Shown: positions 1 through 5,978 of the stretch, piece by piece
How positions within the stretch are numbered: position 1 is the stretch's first letter
How the letters are laid out: the number at the start of each line of letters is the position of its first letter
Source of the DNA: RGIG3528 sp045629005
GTDB lineage: Bacteria > Bacillota > Clostridia > Lachnospirales > Lachnospiraceae
Assembly (NCBI GenBank): GCA_045629005.1
Contig: JAZQQJ010000052.1
Location: 1 to 23,527 of the forward strand
Reading direction: 5' to 3'
Length of the DNA stretch: 23,527 bases
The notes under the pieces: model-generated
What the model saw: only the letters and a program-made list of their open reading frames with translations
Told to the model about the DNA's origin: nothing
Databases searched by the model: none
Position numbers and translations under genes: made by a program

Positions 1-1
1 C

Positions 2-1003
2 GCCCAGACTGGAGCCATTTTCCAGACTACCACGGACAGCGAAACCATTGCATATCTCATTGCCAGAGAGCGTTTGAATACACCTAATGTCGAAACTGCT
101 GTTAAAAACGTAATGCAGAAGCTTGTCGGTGCATATTCACTCGTTGTTGAGAGCCCCAGAAAGCTTATCGGTGTTCGTGATCCTTGGGGATTCAGACCGC
201 TTTGCATCGGACGCAGGGACAACACTTTCATTATCACTTCCGAGTCGGCTGCTCTTGATGCCGTTGATGCAAAGCTAATCAGAGACATTGAGCCCGGCGA
301 AATCGTTACCATCGACAAGGAAGGTCACATCTTCTCAGACAAGATGGATACAAAGATTAAGCCTGCACATTGCATTTTCGAATACATTTATTTTGCAAGA
401 CCGGACAGCGTCATTGACAATGTCTCCGTATACAATTCACGTATTATGGCAGGTCGGATACTTGCACAGCAGCATCCTGTTAAGGCAGACCTTGTAACAG
501 GTGTTCCTGACTCGGGAAATGTTGCAGCAATGGGCTTTGCACTTGAATCAAACATCCCTTATGGCATGGCATTCGTTAAAAACAGCTATGTAGGCCGTAC
601 GTTTATCAAGCCTAAGCAGTCACTTCGTGAATCAAGTGTCCGCATTAAGCTGAATGTTATGGCAGACGCGGTTAAGGGCAAGAGAGTTGTCATGGTTGAT
701 GACTCCATCGTCCGTGGAACAACATCCGCACACATTGTTAAAATGCTTAAGGACGCAGGGGCTGCAGAAGTTCATGTACGTATTTCTTCGCCGCCGTTCC
801 TTTTCCCTTGTTACTACGGAACTGACGTATCCAACACAGACCAGCTCATTGCATGCACTCATTCGCTTGAAGAAATCCGTGAGGCAATCGGCGCCGATTC
901 ACTTGGTTTCCTTGACGGTGACAGGCTTAATGAACTTATGGACGGCAGCTGTGAATACTGCCAGGCATGCTTCACAGGAGATTATCCTACGGACAGAAAA
1001 TAG
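2..1003 (+). CDS. purF: Amidophosphoribosyltransferase (3' part, cut by window edge)
   Basis: PurF catalyses the first committed step of de novo purine synthesis: PRPP plus glutamine to 5-phosphoribosylamine. The open frame runs in from the left edge and its first visible residues include FQTTTDSE, a conserved PurF stretch, so the start and the N-terminal nucleophile cysteine lie outside the window. The visible 333 residues hold the end of the glutaminase domain (RDPWGFRPLCIG) and the whole phosphoribosyltransferase domain with the PRPP loop VMVDDSIVRGTTS (around 687-725). Four cysteines placed like the [4Fe-4S] ligands of the Bacillus-type enzyme are encoded at 371, 809, 950 and 959 (last two as CEYC). 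A TTG at 74 is not the start, because homology continues upstream of it. An intrinsic terminator follows directly. Confidence 0.97.
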   Translation, partial: AQTGAIFQTTTDSETIAYLIARERLNTPNVETAVKNVMQKLVGAYSLVVESPRKLIGVRDPWGFRPLCIGRRDNTFIITSESAALDAVDAKLIRDIEPGEIVTIDKEGHIFSDKMDTKIKPAHCIFEYIYFARPDSVIDNVSVYNSRIMAGRILAQQHPVKADLVTGVPDSGNVAAMGFALESNIPYGMAFVKNSYVGRTFIKPKQSLRESSVRIKLNVMADAVKGKRVVMVDDSIVRGTTSAHIVKMLKDAGAAEVHVRISSPPFLFPCYYGTDVSNTDQLIACTHSLEEIREAIGADSLGFLDGDRLNELMDGSCEYCQACFTGDYPTDRK

Positions 1004-1042
1004 CATAAATATTGGAAAGACGTTGCAGCAAGCAACATAATG

Positions 1043-1072
1043 AAAAACGGGCACATGTCGTGCCCGTTTTTT
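1043..1072 (+). terminator. Intrinsic terminator after purF
   Basis: A GC-rich stem CGGGCAC (1048-1054) pairs with GTGCCCG (1060-1066) over a 5-nt loop. It is preceded by AAAAA and followed by TTTTTT, which extend the stem. It sits 40 bases after the purF stop and separates purF from the agr block. Confidence 0.92.
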
Positions 1073-1142
1073 GGTGGTGCGAATAGCAATAGAAGCCAAT
1101 ACACTCGATAAAGAGATTATTAACGCTTATATTGCAATCTTG

Positions 1143-1175
1143 TTTCCGAAAATCATATTTTTTATTTTTCGGAAA
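1143..1175. repeat. 10-bp perfect inverted repeat at the agrD 3' end
   Basis: TTTCCGAAAA (1143-1152) is the exact reverse complement of TTTTCGGAAA (1166-1175), with a 13-nt AT-rich spacer. The right arm lies in the last codons of the minus-strand agrD gene and its stop codon lies in the spacer. It could act as a weak terminator for agrD. No U-run follows on the minus strand, so this role is only inferred. Confidence 0.5.
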
Positions 1176-1305
1176 TACGCTGTTTTGTGCATTTTTTCTG
1201 CAATGATTCAGGAACTTTGGGTTCATATGTTCCGTGGATGCTTGCTGAATTTGCAGCCCAAGCACCATACTTGGATAAGATTTTAGCAATAAGCTTCCAA
1301 TACAT
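1162..1305 (-). CDS. agrD: AgrD-like cyclic lactone autoinducer peptide precursor
   Basis: This 47-codon gene would encode a quorum-sensing peptide precursor. The N-terminal stretch MYWKLIAKILSKYGAWAA looks like the amphipathic leader helix of AgrD. A short core follows (NSASIHGT), then YEPKVPESLQKK, which matches the conserved charged AgrD tail of Clostridia (YQPKVPxxL type) used by AgrB for recognition. A strong AAAGGAGG (1313-1320, minus) lies 7 nt before the ATG at 1305; an in-frame ATG at 1311 is too close to it. The ring cysteine of most AgrD proteins is replaced by Ser (first S of SIHGT), so the product would be a lactone rather than a thiolactone. A basic tail with one Cys (KKCTKQRISEK) follows. 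The divergent agrA-agrC-agrB genes lie 225 bp away. Exact cleavage sites are inferred. Confidence 0.82.
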   Translation of the reverse strand: MYWKLIAKILSKYGAWAANSASIHGTYEPKVPESLQKKCTKQRISEK

Positions 1306-1529
1306 GAGCATTCCTCCTTTTTTTTGAATTATACATTTGTCAGGGAATACAATAATAAAAATGCCTGAATTGTTTGCGAATCGCCACGAATAAATAGTTA
1401 TACTTAGATGATGAGGATAATATTACCCTTAATAATGGAAAGATATTCACTTTAGCTTTTGGCTCGTATTGCAGTAATGTAAAATATGAAGTAGACTATT
1501 GTTAAGAACATTTTTCGCGAGGGTAAAGT
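1306..1529. promoter_or_regulatory. Divergent agrD / agrA control region
   Basis: This 224-bp AT-rich spacer must hold both promoters. For agrD (minus strand) a perfect TATAAT lies at 1328-1333, about 10 bases before the Shine-Dalgarno, with no good -35 at 17 bp; this is what is expected of an activator-dependent promoter. For agrA, TATACT (1399-1404) and TAAAAT-like boxes are present without strong -35 partners, and GAGGG (1519-1523) lies 6 nt before the ATG. LytTR regulators bind pairs of 9-bp direct repeats; ACAATTCAG just upstream of the agrD -10 resembles half of such a site, but no convincing second copy was found. Confidence 0.4.
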
Positions 1530-2255
1530 ATGCAGTTAAGAATAGCAATTTGTGATGATGAAGAGATTTATCGGGCAACATTATATGACTATATTGAAAG
1601 ATGGGAAAAAGAAACCGGAAGGAAAAATAGTGTTATTAAGCAAACGTACAAATCCGGAGAGGACTTGCTTTTTGACTTGGAAGGAGGAGCAATTTTCAAC
1701 CTTCTTTTTTTGGATATAGAAATTCCAAAAGAGCAAAATGGATTATTAACTGCTAAAGAAATTTATCAAAAGGATCCATATACAACGATAGTATTCGTTA
1801 CCAATTATTCCGAATATGCATGTTCAGGTTATGAAGTAAATGCATTGAGATATATTCTTAAACCAATTACTTATAACAGCATCGTTGATTGCTTGGACAT
1901 TACATGGCACAAACTTGAGATGATAGCAGATGAATCAGTCATTATCCAGGATGGAGGCAGAGTAATATCAATCCCGATTCGAAGCTTGGTCTATGCAGAG
2001 TCCTTTGGGCACACTATGCATATTATCTTGTCGGAAGGCAATGAATATAACATTCGTGTAAGTCTATCAGAATTTATAAAGCAATATCCGTCAAACATTG
2101 TTGTTCAGTGTCATCGAAGTTATGTTGTTAGCTTGAGATACATTAGAAAAATTACTCGCAAAGAAATAACACTGTTAGATAATACAGTAATTCCACTTGG
2201 ACAAAAATATGAAAAACAGCTGTATTCGGCGTTTATGCGATATCATCAAGGATAA
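1530..2255 (+). CDS. agrA: LytTR-family response regulator, AgrA-like
   Basis: This two-component regulator probably receives phosphate from the kinase encoded next and binds DNA through a LytTR domain. The 241-residue protein has an N-terminal receiver domain (about 1-125) with the acidic pair D9-D10, the phospho-acceptor D62 in LFLDIE, and the later VTNY and LKPI (Lys) motifs. The C-terminal LytTR domain (about 135-235) contains the segments VYAESFGHTMHI and QCHRSYVVSLRYI, which are typical of the family. The ATG at 1530 has GAGGG 6 nt upstream. The stop lies 12 bp before agrC, so the two are co-transcribed. The likely target is the agrD promoter in the divergent spacer (inference). The gene is AT-rich compared with purF and the atp genes. 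Confidence 0.9.
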   Translation: MQLRIAICDDEEIYRATLYDYIERWEKETGRKNSVIKQTYKSGEDLLFDLEGGAIFNLLFLDIEIPKEQNGLLTAKEIYQKDPYTTIVFVTNYSEYACSGYEVNALRYILKPITYNSIVDCLDITWHKLEMIADESVIIQDGGRVISIPIRSLVYAESFGHTMHIILSEGNEYNIRVSLSEFIKQYPSNIVVQCHRSYVVSLRYIRKITRKEITLLDNTVIPLGQKYEKQLYSAFMRYHQG

Positions 2256-2267
2256 AGGGAGGGAAAC

Positions 2268-3572
2268 ATGATTAATGCATTTGAAGTGGTTATTAATTTT
2301 TATCAAGGCGCACTAATCATATATTTTTGCGATAAATTTTTTGTGGGCAGGCGCAATTGGACTCTGGCTGTATTATGCACAGTTCTGGCGGGTGTTTTTT
2401 TATCGGTACACCAGATTTTTGCTTTGCCAATACCTGACACATTCGTTTTTTTGATTGGTTATCTGTACCTTTTTTTTACAAAACGTAGCAACATTGGAGG
2501 GAGAATATTTTGCTGTGTACTGATTGCAGCAATATGGATTGTGTGCGCAACTGCATTCAATGCAATTATACAGTATATTCTGAAAGCCGATATAAACGTT
2601 CTATTTGAAAATGAGAAATCAAGAATATTGTACCTTATAACCATAAATGCGTTAATAACGGTATTGATTTTTGCAATTTGTAGTCTGTTTAGAAAAAGGC
2701 AAACCTTACGAATTCCGGTAAGCTTTTCACTGCTGTTTATAACGCTTCTTTCCGCTGAATGGCTGACTACAGAATTCTTATTTTCATACGTTACACATAA
2801 TGATGCTGTAAATTCTCTTTTTGTTTATAGTATTATTTTATTATTTTGCATTATTGTTCTGTCTGTCGTATTGTATGAGGGCTTTTGCAAGGTTTTAAAT
2901 CGAGCACTATTTGCTGAAAATGCAGCAAGAATGCTTGAAGATTCTCAAAAACATCAAGGGGAAATTAAAAATATGTATAGGGCCATGTTAAAAAATCAGC
3001 ATGATTTCAAACACCGAATTGCAACAGTAGAAGCAGTTTTAAAAATGAATGGAGAGTTGTCATCAGAAAAAATAAGCGAGCTGTTGTCAGAAGAAAAATA
3101 TGTGAAGAATCTGTTCTTGACAGGGAATGAATCAATGGATGCGCTATTAACGGCAAAGAGAGAAACAGCGCTTTCATATGGAATTACTTTTCGTTACCAA
3201 CCATATCCGCTTACAAGACTTCCTATTGATGAAATATCCTTTTGCGTGTTGATTAGTAATCTGTTGGACAATGCAATTCAAGAATTAGCATATACTGATG
3301 TTAATCAGACAGAACGTTACATTGATCTTAAATTGTCAAAAAGTATGGATATGTTTTGTATTTCATGTATAAATCCGATGAACACTGAAAGGAAAGATGT
3401 TTCTTCATCAGCCTTGATTTTTAAACAGTATAATGGACACGGATATGGATTGGAGAGTATTAGCCAGATGATAGAGAAAAGACAAGGAATAATGCAGATT
3501 TATTCGCAGGACTATATGTTTAGGGTGGACATAATGCTTCCAATGGAGGACAACGATTGTTATGGCGACTGA
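2268..3572 (+). CDS. agrC: GHKL-type sensor histidine kinase, AgrC-like
   Basis: This 434-residue membrane sensor probably detects the cyclic peptide. The first about 210 residues form roughly six hydrophobic segments with no large extracellular domain, as in AgrC. A linker helix (about 215-240) leads to the dimerisation box NQHDFKHRI with likely phospho-acceptor H245. The ATPase domain follows: the N box SNLLDNAIQEL (D334, N335) and the glycine loop GHGYGLESI (390-398). The lack of an extended DxGxG box and the NxxxxN arrangement are typical of the HATPase_c_5/GHKL group found with LytTR regulators. AGGGAGGG lies just before the ATG. Its 3' end overlaps agrB by 11 bp, which indicates coupled translation. 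Confidence 0.9.
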   Translation: MINAFEVVINFYQGALIIYFCDKFFVGRRNWTLAVLCTVLAGVFLSVHQIFALPIPDTFVFLIGYLYLFFTKRSNIGGRIFCCVLIAAIWIVCATAFNAIIQYILKADINVLFENEKSRILYLITINALITVLIFAICSLFRKRQTLRIPVSFSLLFITLLSAEWLTTEFLFSYVTHNDAVNSLFVYSIILLFCIIVLSVVLYEGFCKVLNRALFAENAARMLEDSQKHQGEIKNMYRAMLKNQHDFKHRIATVEAVLKMNGELSSEKISELLSEEKYVKNLFLTGNESMDALLTAKRETALSYGITFRYQPYPLTRLPIDEISFCVLISNLLDNAIQELAYTDVNQTERYIDLKLSKSMDMFCISCINPMNTERKDVSSSALIFKQYNGHGYGLESISQMIEKRQGIMQIYSQDYMFRVDIMLPMEDNDCYGD

Positions 3573-3885
3573 AATAGTTGTAAAGAGGGTAATGACTTTT
3601 CTTGAAAGAAAAGTAAATATAGATGAGGAGGAAAAGGAAAAAATAGAATATGGCCTTGGAGCACTATTATATACAGTTCTGAGCACTGTGTTGTTATTGT
3701 TGTTGGGAGCTTGTAGTGGTTCTTTTTTTTCAACGGTTATTATAATAGTTATTTTCTATATTAATCAGACGGTAGGAGGAGGATATCATGCCAAAACGCA
3801 TATTCGTTGCTTTATAACGATGGTAATTGGCATTACTATTTCTTTATATATTGTATTCTTTTACCTGATCGAAATAATGCTGTGA
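3562..3885 (+). CDS. agrB: AgrB-family peptidase, C-terminally truncated
   Basis: AgrB is the membrane cysteine endopeptidase that cuts the AgrD tail and closes the peptide ring. The conserved catalytic block is present: GGGYHAKTHIRCF with H76 and C83, the 7-residue spacing of the known His/Cys dyad (H77/C84 in Staphylococcus aureus). Hydrophobic stretches at about 33-50, 55-68 and 85-105 could be membrane segments. The frame ends at residue 107 with TGA, whereas AgrB proteins usually have about 190-200 residues, so the last membrane segments are missing. Reading the other two frames after 3885 gives no AgrB-like continuation, so a simple frameshift does not explain it; a 3' deletion is more likely. 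GGAGG (3545-3549) lies inside agrC ahead of the ATG. It may be non-functional or partly functional. Confidence 0.85.
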   Translation: MATEIVVKRVMTFLERKVNIDEEEKEKIEYGLGALLYTVLSTVLLLLLGACSGSFFSTVIIIVIFYINQTVGGGYHAKTHIRCFITMVIGITISLYIVFFYLIEIML

Positions 3886-4069
3886 GAAACTTTTCGTGAC
3901 ATATTTTGTATGTTTTACGCCAAAACCGGACATAATGCATTAATTTGGTAAAATATAGAACATCCTGTTTGAATGCTTTTGTTTTTTTAGTCCCGGGAGA
4001 CGATAGTAGCCCATTTTGATTAATCAGAAACTTTTGCCTGGGAACATTTGAGTTACATTTTACTTTTGG

Positions 4070-4093
4070 AAGGAGGTGAGTCCGATGGTCTGA
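4070..4093 (+). promoter_or_regulatory. Strong ribosome binding site and ATG followed by an in-frame stop
   Basis: AAGGAGGTGAG lies at 4070-4080 and is followed, at normal spacing, by ATG at 4085. The third codon is TGA (ATG GTC TGA). This ATG is in the same frame as the amidase-like frame that opens at 4103. TGA is used as a normal stop elsewhere in the window (agrB, the GH18 gene and tsaC), so it is not expected to be read as an amino acid. The site looks like the original start of the amidase gene broken by a nonsense change. Confidence 0.6.
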
Positions 4094-4102
4094 TATAATA
4101 AA

Positions 4103-4588
4103 TTGGTGGTGAAAAATACATACGACAGGACAGCTGCAGTTGCATATGCGGTTGCGCATGCTACTGAAGTTCCAGAATTCTCAGCAGAAAATAATAATGG
4201 GAGTGACTGCGCTAATTTTGTGTCAAAATGTCTACATGCGGGTGGGATTCCTATAGATGTAGCAGGAGAATGGTATCCTAAAGCAGCAAATGCCGCGTAT
4301 GCGGGCGTCAATTGGATGAGAACAGGATATTATGGTAATGGTGGTATTATTCCATATATGACAGGTAAAGACTATTTTTCATATGTATCTACAGCAACAC
4401 CGCAAATCGGAAGAATTCTCTATTGGAACAATAGCAGCCATGTTGCCTTGATTACATATGCTGATCAATATGGAACAGTAAAGTATACTCAGCATTCCGA
4501 TGCAACACAGACAGTAGTATATTATTTATATACTCCCAACATAGCAAGCGGAACAACTATATATGTAAGCAATTTGTTGTGGAATTAA
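4103..4588 (+). CDS. Amidase_6-type cysteine hydrolase domain protein, start disrupted
   Basis: The 161-residue frame resembles the putative amidase domain (Amidase_6, PF12671) common in Clostridia: TYDRTAAVAYAVAHA, then the cysteine motif SDCANFVSKCLHAGG (C36), and a later histidine motif NNSSHVALIT (H113), with QHSD (H131) as a possible third site. Such domains are related to papain-like cell-wall and peptide hydrolases. The real substrate is unknown. No signal peptide is visible. The best ribosome binding site serves ATG 4085, which hits TGA two codons later in this same frame. Translation would have to restart at TTG 4103 or GTG 4106/4109, none of which has a well-placed Shine-Dalgarno. 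The gene may therefore be a recent pseudogene or weakly expressed. It lies 217 bp after agrB and 10 bp before the next gene, so it belongs to the agr block. Confidence 0.7.
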   Translation: MVVKNTYDRTAAVAYAVAHATEVPEFSAENNNGSDCANFVSKCLHAGGIPIDVAGEWYPKAANAAYAGVNWMRTGYYGNGGIIPYMTGKDYFSYVSTATPQIGRILYWNNSSHVALITYADQYGTVKYTQHSDATQTVVYYLYTPNIASGTTIYVSNLLWN

Positions 4589-4598
4589 CCGAGGAAAC

Positions 4599-5627
4599 AT
4601 GAAGAAAAAAGGAATAACAATAGCATTATGTAGTCTGGTAGTCATGGTTGGAGTGGCTTTTACGCTGTTTTTTTTGGAGAGAAATGACAGGTTGAAGCTT
4701 CAGAAAGAACTGAAAGAAATTAGTAATCAAATAGAAGAAATCATAGAACCGCAGCCTGAAAAACGGGAAGTCTGGAATGCAGAGGATGAAAAATATCAAT
4801 TTATTTTTTCTCCGCTGGACGAACGTGACTACAAAGACATTATGCAAAATATGTATCTGTCAAAAGCAGAAACGGTTGCATATAAGGCGCCTTATGAAAA
4901 CGAGACATTCGAATGCGAAATTCCGATTCCAAGCTATGAGTTTTTATTTCCTATTGGCGCGGTTGAAAGTTACAACAAAGCTACGCAATCATATGAAACG
5001 TGGATTATGGTGGCTTGGGGCGGAGCAACCGGTGCACTGTATGATACAGTTGGCTGGATAAATCAGGAACAGCCGATGAAGCTTTCTGAAACGTCAAAAA
5101 TGATAACCCTGTTTGATAAAGAAGCTGCAGATGAAGATGTTAATATCGTTTTACGGAAATGTGCGGAAAAAGTTGAGGCGATTGTCAAAGAAACGTTTTC
5201 TCCAAGAGCGGAAATCGGTTATTTCGCTCATATATTTGAGACGGATGAAGACAGTGTGCAGCCTGCCTATGTGATGAATGTTAAATGTACACTTACCGCT
5301 GCGCGGGCGCCTGAAGACGATCCTCTCATCGTAGGAATGTATCGCGCTTTGGAAATGTACTCCGAAGAAGAACAAAGAAAGGCCGCACAGAAGATAATTG
5401 ACGGCTTCATTGCCGAAATTAATCCTCTTGGGAAACGTTCGCAGTGGGCTATTCAAGTGAAGGCGATTCCGGATGAGTACGGTGAGATAAAACTAATGCA
5501 TATATATTACGAAAACGGTGAAAAAAAGGAACAACCGCTTGAAGATTATTTGGTTAAGGAAGATAGCAACCGGAGGATTCAGCTGGGGATAGACACTTTA
5601 ACTGAATATATGCAAAAACAACATTAA
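4599..5627 (+). CDS. Membrane-anchored protein of unknown function
   Basis: I do not recognise this 342-residue protein. A basic start (MKKK) is followed by one hydrophobic segment at about 5-26, which fits a single N-terminal anchor with the rest outside the cell. Residues about 27-52 are charged and heptad-like (RLKLQKELKEISNQIEEII), suggesting a short coiled coil. The remainder is a soluble acidic domain that includes WIMVAWGGATGALYDTVGWI (about 127-146) and no catalytic motif I can name. No lipobox is present. GAGG sits just before the ATG, and the gene starts 10 bp after the amidase stop, so the two are probably co-transcribed. A nested terminator structure follows. It may be an immunity, sensor or effector partner of the agr block, but this is only positional inference. 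Confidence 0.75.
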   Translation: MKKKGITIALCSLVVMVGVAFTLFFLERNDRLKLQKELKEISNQIEEIIEPQPEKREVWNAEDEKYQFIFSPLDERDYKDIMQNMYLSKAETVAYKAPYENETFECEIPIPSYEFLFPIGAVESYNKATQSYETWIMVAWGGATGALYDTVGWINQEQPMKLSETSKMITLFDKEAADEDVNIVLRKCAEKVEAIVKETFSPRAEIGYFAHIFETDEDSVQPAYVMNVKCTLTAARAPEDDPLIVGMYRALEMYSEEEQRKAAQKIIDGFIAEINPLGKRSQWAIQVKAIPDEYGEIKLMHIYYENGEKKEQPLEDYLVKEDSNRRIQLGIDTLTEYMQKQH

Positions 5628-5761
5628 CTTTAGACCAATGTTTTTGTATAATAAATGTTTTTCCTTCTCGTTACCTTATATGTACATATTTTCAAGGACT
5701 CTTGAAGCATACGTGAGTCGCTTGGTATCCGGGACGGTGGTTCGCCCCAAAGGCCCATTAG

Positions 5762-5842
5762 GTGGTATCTATATAATAAAAAAGCTTAAAAAGACCTCAC
5801 TTCTTAGCGCTGAAGTGAGGTTTTTTTGCATATAGATACCAC
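5762..5842. repeat. 13-bp inverted repeat enclosing a terminator
   Basis: GTGGTATCTATAT (5762-5774) is the exact reverse complement of ATATAGATACCAC (5830-5842). Between the arms lies a complete intrinsic terminator, so the RNA would fold as a hairpin within a hairpin. A second copy of GGTATC at 5724-5729 could compete for the GATACC arm. The arrangement could be a small mobile-type palindromic element or a regulated terminator; neither is proven. Confidence 0.6.
5788..5827 (+). terminator. Intrinsic terminator at the end of the agr block
   Basis: CCTCACTTC (5795-5803) pairs perfectly with GAAGTGAGG (5812-5820) over an 8-nt loop and is followed by seven T residues (5821-5827). The A-rich left flank would also allow weak function on the opposite strand. 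It closes the unit ending with the gene at 4599-5627. Confidence 0.93.
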
Positions 5843-5904
5843 ATAGAGCCTGCTTTTAACAATGTTATTTGTATGACATCGCATTACGACAGATGCGCTT
5901 TCTC

Positions 5905-5933
5905 TTGACTAAAAAGCATATACGATGTTTAAT
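5905..5933 (+). promoter_or_regulatory. Sigma-A-type promoter ahead of the GH18 gene
   Basis: TTGACT (5905-5910) and TTTAAT (5928-5933) are separated by exactly 17 bp. They lie about 45 bp upstream of the GH18 start and downstream of the terminator. The rest of the 351-bp gene-free stretch 5628-5978 holds the terminator, the inverted repeat and a short GC-richer piece (about 5710-5760) that I could not assign. Confidence 0.6.
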
Positions 5934-5978
5934 ATATAAAATCAGCAAGGCTCCCCACCGGAAAAAGATGAGGTATTT

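Noticed and set aside
3886..4084. Frameshifted remainder of agrB or a second agrD after agrB
   Set aside because: All three plus-strand frames are short and show neither AgrB membrane segments nor an AgrD tail; no ATG there has a ribosome binding site apart from 4085.
5735..5765. Fluoride-riboswitch-like piece GACGGTGGTTCGCC
   Set aside because: It only loosely resembles the crcB motif, the required downstream conserved segment is absent, and no fluoride transporter gene follows.
5740..5827. Possible T-box leader (TTAGGTGGTATC followed by an AT-rich stretch and a terminator)
   Set aside because: The conserved T-box sequence is not matched, there is too little room after the 5627 stop for a specifier stem, and the downstream gene is not an aminoacyl-tRNA synthetase or amino acid gene.
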